Shown piece after piece: positions 10,431 to 23,501 of a DNA stretch of 64,000 nucleotides. This DNA comes from Suillus spraguei (taxonomy: Eukaryota; Basidiomycota; Agaricomycetes; Boletales; Suillaceae). The notes under the pieces are model-generated. The model searched no databases. It was given only the letters and a program-made list of their open reading frames with translations, and was not told the origin of the DNA. The position numbers and the translations under genes are program-made. The first letter of the stretch is position 1. Each line of letters starts with the position of its first letter. The stretch spans positions 1 through 64,000 of the forward strand of contig JABCPU010000126.1 in NCBI GenBank assembly GCA_016800925.1, read 5' to 3'.

Positions 10431-11915
10431 TCAACTGGGATTACACCACACGTTTCCCCACCGGTCTTGCGCTACACCTGTACTCCCACCACCAAGCACA
10501 CCCTGTTCCCCCTCGTCGATAAATCCGACACCGTAGCTCGATGCTGCATTAAACCGTGGAGTCGGGCACTTGATTCCCAAGAAATTTGGACATGCGCGAT
10601 CGGCAGCACTGCAAACTTCCAGACAGGGCAAGACTGTCTGGTATGAAAATGAAACATTGGGCAGGAAAGGGTTACGTGCGTTCGAGCCGCTCTGAGGCAG
10701 GGTTAATGCCGGCGTCGGGGATGATGGTGAGAAAGAACTTGATGGAGACTCGGCGCATCGAGGGAAGGACACAGAACATAACCAAGCGCGGTATGCTTCC
10801 TGGCAGCTTTCGCAGGTCTGCAAAGGAGAGTATAGGTCGCGCCCACAAGGAAACATGAGAAGCATGGTCGTGAAGTTGGTCATGTACTGAAGAAGGGGGT
10901 CTGATACGCTCTGTGGGAGATTTGAAGAGTCGTAAGATGATGCAGGGGATTGGGGGAAAGGAAGGGGAACAGTGTATGATGTAGATGGACAAAATGGAAG
11001 GGAGTGCACGAGGGGACAGGGAAATGATGCTGATACGGAGACGTAAGTAAAGGCATGCTACACGAGAGAGAAAACGCACGAGATTTGGTAGTGAAATATA
11101 CTGGTCCGCTTAATTTTACCTGGTCTTGGATAACATATGCAGTGTAGTTCGTGCTCGGCGTTAAGTCATTAATAAGCCACTGAGACCTCCACCCGTGTTT
11201 ATCGCGTAGCCAGAGATCGTTACTCACTACCAAACCTGAGGAGGAAGTAGAGTTGATGCTACATGCTGTCTGCATGCCAGATGCAAGACCAGAGGAAGTG
11301 GGCGCAATGACGAGAGAAAATGCAGGAGGCGATAATGGCGGTGAAGGGACTGAAAGGTTAGCGGGAGGAAGAGTGTAGTTGGGATATGTGGGCGGGGAGG
11401 ATTCGATGGGTGAGATCGGAGGCGAAAATATCAGAGCCTGGGTATTGGTAGTATCTCCGAGGAACGGGAGTGCAGGAATTAGTTCATGCACAAGAGCTAC
11501 TAGCAACATCAACAACTATTGAATTCAGTGTTTATTCGGTGTACATACCTCCTGTCGATGCGGCAACCTGGAATGAAGTCTGACCGACATTTTGTACAAC
11601 TAATGATCCACCTTGCTGTGTGGTGCCAGTCCAATTCCCGAATCCGCTATCCAATGGAATTTCAAAAATATCGGTGGTGCTGGTAGACGCTGTGTTGTTA
11701 TTTACCAAAAATACTGGAGATGTCGTTCCGGTCGAGCAAATTGCAACGGATACTGTCAGCTGCTGAACTTGTGGAAGAGAAAATGTGGGATCACTAGACA
11801 GGGAGGCGCCGGAAAAGGAATATAATGTATCGAGATTAAGTGACTCTTGTGCACTAACGGCGAATATCGCACATATAAAACACCAAAGAGACCGCGAAAG
11901 TCTTAGTCTTCGCAT
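10431..11915 (-). CDS. mid1: Mid1-like stretch-activated calcium channel subunit
   Basis: Probable regulatory subunit of the Cch1-Mid1 plasma-membrane calcium channel, which admits calcium during stress and mating. Exon 1 starts at 11915 with a signal peptide ('SLWCFICAIFAVSAQESL') and ends at 11549 before a GTATGT donor. Exon 2 holds an Asn-glycosylation-rich extracellular part with 'WLINDLTPSTNYTAYV'. The last exon has the diagnostic Cys-rich tail: 'CGRDLYSPLQTCESCQEAYR', 'WLCSVSFPRC', 'CLEVCSAADRACPNFLGIKC' and 'RWGNVWCNPS' at the stop. Members of the family have this arrangement of signal peptide, variable ectodomain and terminal Cys-rich module. The reading frame is continuous across short introns, so the gene looks intact. 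The next gene downstream on the same strand is a pseudogene. Confidence 0.85.
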
Positions 11916-14057
11916 CGATGAAGCCCGTCGACGTCGCGACAGTTATCAGGTAAGTTGAAGTGGCTGTGCAATATTGTACCACGCATTGACTACATAGTAC
12001 TTACATGATGATACTTAGTACATATGCACGAAACGCAAAATATATGGTATTCAAGTATGGGGGACAATATCCTTCGTGAGTGTAAACATACATTAATTTA
12101 GCGATTCATGCCGTTCTCTTGGTCCATGCCCTCGCGTTCTGCTGTTCAGGAAATCAGGATACAGTCATCGCGATGATATCATGTCGTTCGTCTAGACTCG
12201 TCATTTATGTCGCGTATGGCGCCGCTTCAAGACCGTCCTATCTTTTTAGGTACAATGAGGAACCCGTTAGTCGAATTTGGTGAACTTGCCATCTTACAGG
12301 AGGATGATGGTCCATACGCTATCGTCTCTGTACATCCCAATGCCTCAATTCATAATGCTCTGCAAGTATAATCTCTTTGGTTAAAACTCACCTACGATTA
12401 TATGATAATTAGTGCCTCTCTTTCAAAAGTATGATATATCACATCTATTTCTCTCTTTCCACTAATCAGCATGTTGATAGTAATGGTTGACATCTTCGCT
12501 GGTTCAATTGGAACAGCCTCTTGCTATTCTCGTGACATTCTTAATCTCGAAGATATCCTGAGACCACCTCGGACAACATTTAGGTTCTTCCGACGCGACT
12601 GCAGCCGTCTTTTTCATAATGTAGACTAGGAAACTACTATCGTCTCCAAAGATAGCTCAGTACAGGTGGCCTTGTACTCATTCTGCAGTAAACAGTTCAT
12701 TGGGATTTCCATGCGTCCTCTTGTCACTACTGGTTGTTCAATCAACGCGAGTAGTTTTGACAGTCGTCAACTTACAGCAAGATTATGACTGGTGGTGAGC
12801 ACCATCCTCGTGTTCTGATGATTTCAAATAAGTAGTATTTCAATTTTGGCGCAGACGCTAGTGATGACAAAAACATAGGTCCAACTTTTTACCGCACAGA
12901 AAATCTCGACCTGATCACGATCCTTGCCAGTATTTAAAACGTAACTGAGTTTTCCTGGTATAAAACGTGACAGACTGACTTATGCCTATTGGTGTTTAAG
13001 CTCGAACCAAGATGTCGATCTTTATAATCTCGAAGCTTGCAGATGAGCTCTTTTCGTAGCCCATCATGATATCAATTGAAGGCCGGCGGACGTACCATAT
13101 TCATCCTTCTCGAATCCGTCTGCAAGCCAATATCATACTGACAACTCGTCGCACGTTTGTTATATTGACTTCTATCGAAAATTCATACATCTTGAGAAGC
13201 TGCCTATTTTATACAGTCCCGGTGGGGATGTTTGACATTCGCCCAAAAAGGCGTTCTTGCTGAGCTCCCATTTGCCGCCCCCTGTTTGTTATCTGATACT
13301 TGTTGACGATGCGTACCTAGCTTCTCGCATGTCAAATGATTATTCTGGTCTAGCTTGTCGAAATATCATGCCGCAGAGATATTTTCAGGCCATATCGTAG
13401 TGAAACATTCTGGTGGGGCTAGTGCAAGCCATGCTTGGGATAGAGCAGGCGTAGGCCAGTGGAGTGGGTCAGCGGAGTGGGAGACAAAGTGAGGGGTAGA
13501 GGTGGACCTAGACCTAGAGGAGTCCAGAGTCACAATCGTACATAGACGTAATGTAAGTACATGCGGTACAGACAAGCCTTGAGCTTGATCGTCGACAGTA
13601 CTCCTAGCTCTTCGCCCTCTCGAACAGTGCCAGCCCGTCCAACATACAGAACATTATTGTGGAGAAGTTTCTACTTAATCGATCGTAAATCAAGATTATG
13701 ATCACCCTGCTGGGTACGAGCAACAGTGATACCGCACTCAGCGTGAAAGCCGCCCTTCACACTATATGCCCTGTATACTTATTGCTCTGCCGAGGGATGT
13801 TGGCGCATGGAAATTACTGCCACGAGGACTAATACTATACCGCCACTCACCAAATCACATGGATAGCCGCAGCTTGATGCCTATAGACTCCTCCATTTCT
13901 CTTCAAAGTGCAATGCACATGTAGTTACGACCGAGCATTGGATATTCCAGAATATACAGTATGAGCACAAGGCGCTATCCCAACGTTATGTGAATACGGA
14001 TTTACAAAAGGTGGCCAACAACCACGTACACCACAAGGAACCATTTCCTCGCACAAC
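11916..14057. other. 2.1-kb intergenic region, no supported gene
   Basis: This lies upstream of mid1 and downstream of the hydrolase gene. A small frame starts at 12207 ('MSRMAPLQDRPIFLG') and a possible 51-nt intron follows, but no family is recognised. The remainder, including 13066-13263 and 13366-13575, shows only unconvincing short frames. A decayed gene cannot be excluded. Confidence 0.4.
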
Positions 14058-14914
14058 TCATAATTTTGCTCTTGGTAGCGGAATTGTATCAATGATAACA
14101 TCTGGACATTCATATTGAATCCAGTGACCAATACCGGTAAGAGCTCTAACATTCAATCTCTCCACGTCACGAGGAATATCTTCCAAATTACAGATATCAG
14201 CGCCGAACTTGGGGTCTGACACAAGCACGGTGATATTCACGTGAAGGGGGATTTTCCTGAGGAGTCCATTAAAAGACCATGGACTGTTTTGCTGTTCGAA
14301 GCCCAGTCAGCAACGCTTCCCATTCCGAAAGCTGTAAAATTACCCGAAAAACCTCGACAGCCGTACGATCGCACATGGAGAATCCCAGCGTTCTTAACAT
14401 GCAGTCACGGCGTGACCAGGCTGGATTTTTAGCCATGTGCATGTCGACGGGCTTGATATCTCCCGTTTCCTTTAGAAACAGATTCAAGTTCATCTTGTTC
14501 TGTTCCTCTGTAAACTCAAGGCCAGGATCGAGGAGTATGACGGTGGTTTCTTTCTTATTGGGTAAGAATGGCAAGAGAGATACTGCCACTGCACCGCCGA
14601 AAGAATGACCGATAATCACATCATAGGAGGTGCCCATGACGAAATATGGTCGGAGGTCCTCGGCAAAGGCGGATATACGGTAGTCGGTATTGCCCTGCCT
14701 CCCTGCATGCGCAAGGAGATTCGGCGCTACAACAAAGAAGCCTTATCAATCTGTCAACAAAGAAGAACATCATTATAGTATGCGGAGCCTGACCTTCCGC
14801 TACCAATAGCTGAGCGAGACCCTCCCAGGAATTCGATGACATAGTAATGCCATGAATGAGTAAAGCCCGTCTAGTAGCAGTAGGGGAACCCCACTGGGTC
14901 GCTGAGATGGCCAT
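14058..14914 (-). CDS. Alpha/beta-hydrolase fold protein
   Basis: A small serine hydrolase of unknown substrate, probably cytosolic since no signal peptide is seen. The N-terminus reads 'ATRRALLIHGITMSSNSWEG' with the HG oxyanion motif. After an intron containing a CTGAC-like branch site comes 'VVAPNLLAHAGRQGNTDYR'. The nucleophile elbow is 'IIGHSFGGAVAVSLLPF' and the catalytic His is in 'GIGHWIQYECPDVI', with the acid probably near 'VLVSDPKFGAD'. A third intron (GTAATT..GAACAG, 53 nt) removes an apparent frame change and joins '..AVEVFR' to 'QNSPWSFNG..' in phase, so the gene is intact. The length of roughly 240-250 residues fits the family. Confidence 0.8.
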
Positions 14915-16096
14915 TTTCGCACGCTGAAATCAAGATTTTGGGAGCGGAGAAGGATGTAGGAGTAGTCCGGAACTCAGTCTCGTTTTAAAGGCTGAGGGAG
15001 CACCTAACCGACACATGAGATAGTTTTGGAGGTAGAGCATGGCGACATAACATTGGCACAAGGCTTGTGAAAAACCCATAAGACATTGAAAACTAGGTTA
15101 CATGATCAAATTCCACGTTTGTCGATCATTGCTAGTGAACTTCCAAAGAAGTGGCAGAATCTCTGCTTGCTCAGTGAAGCAAGCGCCAACCGCGTCTGTA
15201 AAGGTTGGCTCAGACGGCGAGATGGTTGTATGCGGTGAGAAAACAGGTTGGGGATGTGACGTGGCAACCTAAATGCAAAAGTCGAACGGAGAAGACTGTA
15301 GAAAACTGCTATCAGTGATCTTGGGTAAAACTTGACTAAATACTCGTCAAATCACTGTGGAGCAGTCTGGCGGTGCGACGGTACGGTCGAGCTGCTTTGA
15401 CTCTATCATTACTTTTACTTTCCGATAACTTTTAATGACCAGGTGAGAACGTGTGAAACGATACCCCTAGAACGAAGACTTACAGGTACGTCAACCTCAG
15501 CAATAGCAGTAGATTGTGTAGTCCAATGATGCCAGGTATGCTTTTTTAATGGATTATTTATAATCTCATGCATAGCATTGAGAGGCTGAGGCAGTAAGCC
15601 TTCCTCTCCAGCATACCGAATGACTGCTGATAGGATCTCAGGGTGGTAGCGATTGGTGACCTCGCACAAATTCGCGCTGAATTACCGTAATAAATGATAA
15701 GAAGTGGATGCTGCAGTGCACGGTGTCCGTGTGACACCTACTAGGATACCTTGACTCTTCTAAGAAGCTAACAAACTTAGGTAACAGGTAAGATTGATTT
15801 AATTTATGTAATTTAAATTATATTTTTAAAACTCACATTCTACAAGATTCTTGAATTCAACTACGCAGTCATATGCGGTGGTCGGTGTGAGAAAATTTCG
15901 CTATCAAGCAGGTATGTGTTGCAATTGGTTCCAAACGTGGGTCACGGCCTTATTCAAGTTACCAGTCTTTTGGAGTTGCGGTCTGGAAAATGAAATGTTG
16001 ATGACTAATAATTACGGGCCAGGAGTTATAAGCCTTGCTTGAGTTCGGGTTACTTGTCCAGTGCGCCCACATTCTTTGTGACTTCAACTTCACTGA
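14915..16096. other. Intergenic, one unrecognised ORF
   Basis: The region between the divergent hydrolase (-) and MAM3-like (+) genes contains both promoters. An 84-codon frame on the minus strand at 15415-15669 ('EILSAVIRYAGEEGLL') reads somewhat like protein but matches no family I know. Confidence 0.4.
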
Positions 16097-19000
16097 ATGG
16101 TACCAACCCCGCTTAATATTTCCCCCCGTTCTCCTCGTCTTTTAGTTTCTTCATTCTCACTTTTATCGCAATATGTGCCCAGCATCATTCGCAAACTCCT
16201 CGGTTCCACCCCCGATGGTGGCAGTCCTTCAGCGCTGCACGCCTATGCAAAGCGTGCAGCTGCAAGTACTCACGGACCAGAGTTTATCGTCTTCGCATGT
16301 CTCATTCCTGTCCTCGTCCTTCTATCAGGTGTATTTGCCGGCCTGACCTTAGGTTACATGAGCTTGGACGAGACACAGCTTAATGTGTTGAGCATGAGTG
16401 GCACTCCGTTCGTTAGATTCATTTGTATTTATCTACCGCCTTCCCTGACCGCGTCTATTACAGTCAACAAAAACGTTATGCTGAGAAGATCATGCCTATT
16501 AGGAAAAACGGCCATTTACTGTTGGTGACACTGCTTCTCGCTAATATGATCGTCAACGAGACTCTACCCGTCATCTCCGACCCCATTCTTGGTGGCGGAG
16601 TACAGAGCGTAGTCGTCAGTACTATCCTAATTGTCATGTGAGTGCATTCTTGTGCTCAGTCCCTCAGATATCCTGGCGAGTCACGCAGTGCCTTTGATCC
16701 GTCATTCTTGCCGTGTCCTCGTTTGATCCGCAAAAAGAATCGATCAGAGGATAACTCGGTTATCGACGTCGGCTGGCGTTTTTACGCTTTCCTACATTCT
16801 GACGTCTCTATTTAAATATCGCTCATCCAAATTTGCTTCTAGCTTCTCGGAAATTATTCCGCAATCATTGTGCACCCGACATGGTCTTTACTTCGGCGCT
16901 CAAATGGCAGGCTTCACTCGAGGCCTAATCTATCTTCTTGTACGTCATCATATACATTAGAGGATGTGAACTAATCTACAGCAGGGTGTCTTTGCATGGC
17001 CTATCGCCAAACTTTTGGAGTTAGTACTCGGGCCCCATCATGGAATTATGTACCGTAGAGGAGGTAGTAGCCCATGTCTTGCACCCATAATTTTACTGAC
17101 GGCTTTTTCTCTACTCAGAACTCAAAGAGCTCATCGCATTGCATTCGTCGATGTCCTCTCTTGGTGGTGATCTTAAGAGTGATACGGTCACGATTATTGG
17201 CGCCACACTTGACCTACAAGAGAAAGTGGTGAAGCAGGTTAGTTGCTGGACTAGCGTGCGTCTTCGGACATGTTGACTCATTTGTCTGTACTGGCTATAG
17301 GCGATGACTCCCATCGAGAACGTTTTCATGTTATCGATTGACTCGAAACTCGATTACGCGCTTATGAAGAAGATCTGCCTTACTGGACACAGCCGTGTCC
17401 CCGTGTATGAAGAGGTCGAGATCCCTGCTGATACATCAGATCGCATGTTAAAGGTTAAGAAGATAATCGGTATTCTGCTTGTTAAACACGTGAGTCGCAC
17501 CTTGTGTCCGTCTTATCTTTTCTGACCTGATCTTCTAGTGCCTTCTTCTTGATCCGAAAGACGCCGTTCCTTTGCGCAGAATTCCACTGAACAAGGTCCC
17601 CTTCGTACCAAATAACGAGTCTCTTCTCGGTATTCTAGACAAATTTCAAGAGGGTCATTCACACATGGCCATTGTCTCTCGCTTTAGCGTCGAAAAAGCT
17701 GCTTCAGTCAAGAAGGTCGCCAAGCGTTCTCTCACGCAACGCTTGCGCGAACGCGTTGGCATGGGTGACTCGAGTGATGAGGATGAGGATAGTAAAGAGA
17801 AGGATAACACTAAGAACAAAGACATGGACAAAGACAAAGAACAGGCATCGCAAGATATACCCTGGGCTGATGAACTGGACGCTGATGGTCAATCTACATT
17901 ACGCGGAGACGACAAAGATTTAGCTATACGTATACCCCAGCGAGCTATCCGGACCGGTCGTGGGCGAGGACGCCCCTCGCAACGCGGCAGGGTAAGGTGT
18001 GACATGGAAATGGGTATCATTAAAGAGCGGGTCGTTCAAAACGATACCGGCAAGGAAACGAAACTCCGTATACCTCGCTCAGCGTCTGCGCTGGAGCAAA
18101 GCATTCCTGATGATGCTGTTTTGACGAAGGAGGGTGCCGAGGGCTTTTTACAGGTCATAGATCCGGCCATAATGCCACTCGGTATTATTACACTGGAAGA
18201 TGTCCTTGAAGGTACGCTCTTTCGACCGCTTCTCATCATTAGTGCATTCTCATAACTCCCGTGTAGAACTTATTGGTGAAGAAATCTATGACGAATTCGA
18301 TCAGCATGGTGCTGGTGGCATTATCTCGTCTTATGTCCCAACAGAACACCCACCTCTTTCAGAGCACTACGAGGAAACTTTGCCTGACCTACACTCCACA
18401 GCCACACAGCCTATTGAGGCGGTCAAACCTACTAGCACCGGTCCAGTCCTGCGTCCTCTGTCGCTTAAGTCGTTCGGCTTCCTCCGTTCTCGCAGTGAGC
18501 CCCCGACACCTCGTGAGCCGGCCGAGGTTTCTACAGTACAATCTGTTTCGGAAACTTCGGCAATATATTCCATCAACGATAGTATCAAGGAGCAGGTCAC
18601 ACCTGAGACGGTTATTCCAGTCGTTCAGACCCTAGAAGCCTCGGCAACGATGGACGAGCCGCAAAGCATACCTCAGCCCGCGAAGACAACTAGCAATACG
18701 TCCACTTCACCTGAGGATTCTCTTTCGGCACGTAAAACCACCTTGAAGAAGAGATCTGTCTCTATTGCTGGGATCGCTGCTTCTATTCCTGGTTCTGTCA
18801 GCGCCCCTGGTACACGATCCTCGTCACCAGCACCGTCTTTGGAGGCTATCTTATTTGAGAGAAAACGTCGTCTCACTGCCGCTAAGGAGTTGGGGATGAG
18901 TGCGCCCCCCGTTCCTCTACCAAGTGATGTGCGCTCCCCCTCCTTACAACGTGTCCCTACGGTCAGCATCAAGGCAGGGAAGTTCAAGAGCAGTCCCTTG

Positions 19001-19141
19001 ACGGGTGGAGAGCGTAGCCGAATTGTTGTCGCCGAACAAGTCATGCAAGATACGATGAGCGCTACGGACAAGGAACGGATACTAGATGACGGTGACGACG
19101 TCACTCATGACAAGAAGGAGGACGACAGCGGTTACTTATAA
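16097..19141 (+). CDS. MAM3: CNNM/MAM3-type membrane protein with CBS pair
   Basis: A DUF21 (CNNM transmembrane) plus CBS-pair protein; yeast Mam3 acts at the vacuole in manganese and metal homeostasis. Membrane segments: 'FIVFACLIPVLVLLSGVFAG', 'LLVTLLLANMIVNETLPVIS', 'VVVSTILIVMFSEIIPQSLC' and 'LIYLLGVFAWPIAKLLELVL'. 'LKELIALHSS' and 'AMTPIENVFMLS' introduce the CBS tandem ('GHSRVPVYEE', 'IIGILLVKHC', 'GHSHMAIVSRF', 'PLGIITLEDVLEELIGEEIY'). An acidic, Lys/Asp-rich insertion (residues coded at 17760-17850) sits inside the second CBS repeat. The C-terminal 280 residues are Ser/Thr/Pro-rich and probably disordered. At least six short introns are present. It is convergent with the AASS gene, whose stop is about 400 bp away. 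Confidence 0.88.
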
Positions 19142-19547
19142 CATTAGCTACTGGCGTTGTCTCGCCATTAGTAATTTTCTTGTATTCTTCTGCAGATTGT
19201 CAGCGAAGGACGATGTGTGGGATTGTCGTGGTAATTTTCTTTTAGTTACTTGCGTTGCTAGTTCTATGTATTCCTCTACTTCTTTTCTCTCAACCCCATC
19301 TCGTCGTATGCCACAGGTAGCTTTTCCCGCTTCGGGAGAAGCAAATCCTTCAATCAATGATCATACCTATGCTCCCCCGTTTTTTTAAAACAAATGATGT
19401 TAATTCTACTTGCGATCCTTTGCTGTCATGAAAGGACGGCGCGAGTGGCAAGGTCAAGCCGTGGTTGCATTCAAGTTGATGGTAGCACTGTATCAATTAT
19501 ACGGTTTGGTATAGTGGTATTAGTAACCCTCGAGAGTCTCGGAGCGT

Positions 19548-22500
19548 TCAAATGGCTACTCTTCGTGCACTCAGTCCTTCTGCTAACACCTTCTCCATTC
19601 CTGGGCCTTTGCTGACAGACTCCTTCATCTCAAGCCCAGCCCCTTGCAATCCATCAAGTACAGCACCATACAGACCCCTATCCGTAGGCCCATGAACACC
19701 GCGCATCTGAACGCCACCATACAGAACTTCAAGCGCAGCAAAAGCGACAGGCAGCCCGACACACCGCGCCATTGCAGAGGCCTCAGAGTTGCCATACGCC
19801 ACCAGACGCGACGTGTGAACCTCCGTGGCCGAATCTGTAGAGAGGGACGGCTGTGCGACAATTTCGTGTGACAGTACCACCATGTCGCGTTCCCCAGGGT
19901 TGTATCTGAGCTTGTGGGCGAGAACCGAGGTGAAAAGTTCGATCGGTGCCTGTGGTTTGAGTGATATTCCTGAGGGGGTGTTGCATGCAACGCCCTCCGG
20001 CGCAAGGCCCAGCCAGTCCAGAGCACTGAGAACACTTTCCGCACGTTCGGTACTCATGACGGCGCAAAGGGCTGACAAAAACGAGCGGCGATCACTTCCG
20101 ATCTGCTCCCCAATCCTCTTTTCCAGGGACATCCGTGCGAGGTCACGCCAATCACGCAGCTGAATGGAAGTTTCTGCATCAAGTAGCCCTATGACCTTGA
20201 AGGCGTGCATCAAATCAGAAAACCCAGGGTATCTGACATGTGACAATCAACCTTAGGAGACAACCTTGCGCTCAATAGCCACCTACCTGAGAGTTCCACG
20301 AAGAACAGTTTGCAAATTCTCGAGCTTACCAAGACCATACGTCTCTGCGTACGGAAGGCTATCCCGATTCGCAAGGCCCTCGAGCTTCAGGACATGCGAA
20401 ATTGGGATATCGGGGAAGTATTCTTGGAGAAGATTCTCTCCAAATATTTCCGTCTCCTATATGACACAATAATTAAGCCTTCCTGGGCGTGTTTCATGTC
20501 ATTATCAACGCACCTTCCCATCGAGCTTGAATCTTGCTCCATTGAGCGCAGCGTTGAGCACACCCCTTGGGCTCCAGCTGAACTTGTACCCAAGGGGTAC
20601 ATCCGCGCAATCAGGAGCAGGCAAGCCGCCACAGAATGATGTGAACGAGATCACACGCTTGTTATCTCGCTTAAGTTGTGCAAGCAGTGATAACGCAGAA
20701 CAGTGATCGATCCCTGGGTCGAGACCAATCTCATTTAGTAAAAGCACATCTGCTAATTGAGCGCTGCGTTCCGTAATGCGTTCCATGAGGATTCCATGGT
20801 ACCAATATCGGAATATTCCACAGGCGGCCGGGCGATTACGAGAAATGACACGAGGTAAATGACTCATCAGCGCGGGCGATAACGAACATCTGTGTGTACT
20901 GACCGTTCATGTAAGGCGCGCATCGCGGGCGAGATGTATGACGCTGTCACAAGGTGCTTCCGGTGTTGGATGCATAGCTCTGCGATGGTAGGGTGAAAAG
21001 GAACTGGGAGCAAGCTGATTTCACGTTAATCGTCACTCAAATCATATAAATTGTAGGTGGGAGGATGTTACTGCGCACCTAATAACAACATCGGCATTTT
21101 GAATCAACCTTGCCATCTCTGCAACATCGTGCACGTCCAAATACGCTGCTTTCGCGTTGGAGTGTTTGCGTGTCAAAGTCTCCGTTTCTGAGCGCACGTT
21201 GCCGGCTATCAGTGACATTCATTAAAACACGCGATGTGAATTCCCAGAAATTAAAGTATGCATTAATCCAACGTTCATGATGTGTGCAGAATAACTGACC
21301 AACAATAATCTCCACATCAGACCTCTTGCAGATCTCTTGCACAGCAGGGCCTGCAACCATTCCCGAGCCAAGCATAAGTACGCGCTTCTTCCTCAGCGAT
21401 GTCTCAGCTACTCCTGCCTTGTTCGCTATCTCTGTGGTTCGGCTCGCTTGCCACCTCTCAACAGGCGCCGCCAGCCCACGATGCTTGCCTTGCAGCTCGC
21501 CATTCCGTGCAATTGTTGCAACGTTTAGGGCCTCGAGATGCTCGTGGGGGCCAGGTCGGCCACAGTATTCGTCAACCAGGGCACGTAAATACGGCATTAA
21601 AACTCCACTGAAATGCTGAGAAGCATCGAGAGGAAGACTTGAGGGAAGGATATCAACAGACATGATAGTCACGCTTGGAAGATGAGAAGGTAGAGAGGAT
21701 GGTCGGTGCTTGAAGAAGGGGTCCGAGAGGGTCGATGCACGAGGTAAGAACTCGAGACCTCCCTGTAAGATAGTATGAACGATTAACACATCCTCCGACG
21801 GTAAGTAACCATTGTACCTCAACGTCACAGCTAATGTCGCCAATTGTCCCAAAACGTGCTCGCCCTACTTCGGCTGCACGGGTGAGAGCAGTAGCCAGTT
21901 GTTCGTTTGTCATAAGTCGCGGGAAAGACGGAAGCCAACCCACGCCATTCAAGAAGAGTGTGAGGTATGGTGCAACCTACCGAGGGAGAAAATATGAGAA
22001 AGAAACACCAAACCATCACCTAGTGAAGAAGCATGCCTTGGTATCGAAGTCCGAGTGGTACATGGCCGGGTTCTTGTAATAATCATCACGGGAATATTGA
22101 CCACCATCGGAACGAGTGAGGTAGTCTTGAGGGAGTGCATGTACAAGGTATATCTACCAAAATGTTCAATGATCTTACTATCATACGTAACAAGAAAGAA
22201 TACCTTATGAAGGTCAGTACCTAGTTGGGTGTGACTTGAGCTTAAATTCAAACGGAGAAAGATGATCCAAACCTGGATTACTGACAAGACCAGGAAGGTC
22301 CTTCACGGCCACATTCACAATCGGGAGCTCGTCTAGAATGGACAAACATCCTTGTGTCACTTTCCCACTTCTATCACACAGGTCATCAATACATTCTCTG
22401 AGTCGCAAATAAGCACGTACCCTGTGAGCCCGATGACGAACGGTCCTAACGCCTTAGGTGTCCCATTTTCTGCAATGTCCTGACCAATGCTTCGGAGTGC

Positions 22501-23501
22501 AGAGCGGAGCGATGGAATCGATGGATGTGTGTGTGGACGAGGCGTGTACTACCAATAGCGATTGAGGTTAGGGTTAATGATGCTAGGGTTAGGATTACAT
22601 GAAGTAGTAGAACGAATGACAGCACTCACAAGGAAAGGAGAAGTGACTCCGAGTTCGAGATGCGCATGAGCAAGTGCAGACAAAGACTCGAGGACACCAG
22701 CAACTATCTGATGGTAAGCCGTTATTGATAGGTTTGAGCTGTTGCATACCTCCTGCGAACCACCCAAAACCAACCGTTCGTTTGCCATCCTCACCCACAA
22801 GGAGTTCATAATCAATCAACCGGGGCGACAATGGGTTCTCCTGTGGACTAAGAAAGCGGGAGAGCAACTCCATATTGTAAGGCTGACCCTTCGTGGTGTG
22901 AGAAAACATTAAATGGGTGCGGGGTATGGAAGGACCTGAGCGCAAACCCGGCGAAGAAACAGGAGATGTAACCAACTCATTGAGTGGTGTCTCCTTGATT
23001 CCTACCACGATATGCGCAGGTTCCAGTGTCGGGTGTAATTTGGCGCCAGCCTAAAACCGAACATGGTCAGTCACCACCCAGCTCGGCGAATAACGGGAAA
23101 AAAAAACACGTGAATGTGTGTGCAACAGAATTACCATGACAAATAGTCATAATAGTGGCTCCTTGAGAGTCAGAAAGCAGATATCATAGAGATTGAGGAA
23201 GGAGGTACGAATGGTGACATCCTACCTTGATAAATTGATCAACGGGAAACACTCGACGGTCGCAGTCCTGGATGAGAACGTTAACATCGAAGTGCTGAAT
23301 GAGTTGAGCAACTTCGTCAGGCGTGACGGGGCAGCGACGCTCCCATATTCTTGATGGATCTTCTCGTCGTATGCCCACTGTGACTTTTGCGTGTTCAGGC
23401 GACACCGTAACAAGTGTCCTGCGAGCTGGTAAAGAATAAACGCGCTTGGTAAGTGGCCTAGGCAGATACTGAGGCGAGCGCCGGAGGCTCGCGATAGTCA
23501 T
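19548..23501 (-). CDS. AASS: Bifunctional alpha-aminoadipic semialdehyde synthase (LKR/SDH)
   Basis: A fused lysine-ketoglutarate reductase and saccharopine dehydrogenase, the first two steps of lysine breakdown. Residues 1-30 are Arg-rich ('[18 protein letters not shown]') and look like a mitochondrial presequence. The LKR N-domain follows: '[20 protein letters not shown]', '[15 protein letters not shown]', '[15 protein letters not shown]' and '[19 protein letters not shown]'. The mid part has '[12 protein letters not shown]', '[15 protein letters not shown]' and '[14 protein letters not shown]'. The SDH half begins '[20 protein letters not shown]' (Rossmann GxGxxA-like) and continues '[20 protein letters not shown]', '[20 protein letters not shown]' and '[20 protein letters not shown]'. 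There are more than ten short introns. No breaks were found, so the gene looks functional. Its 5' end was copied to 31.2 kb. Confidence 0.88.

Noticed and set aside
12207..12371. Small gene starting 'MSRMAPLQDRPIFLG'
   Set aside because: A plausible intron exists but the joined product is short, matches no family and does not continue convincingly.
14269..14637. Frameshift in the alpha/beta-hydrolase gene
   Set aside because: A 53-nt intron with GTAATT donor, CTGAC branch-like site and ACAG acceptor joins the two frames in phase, so no lesion is needed.
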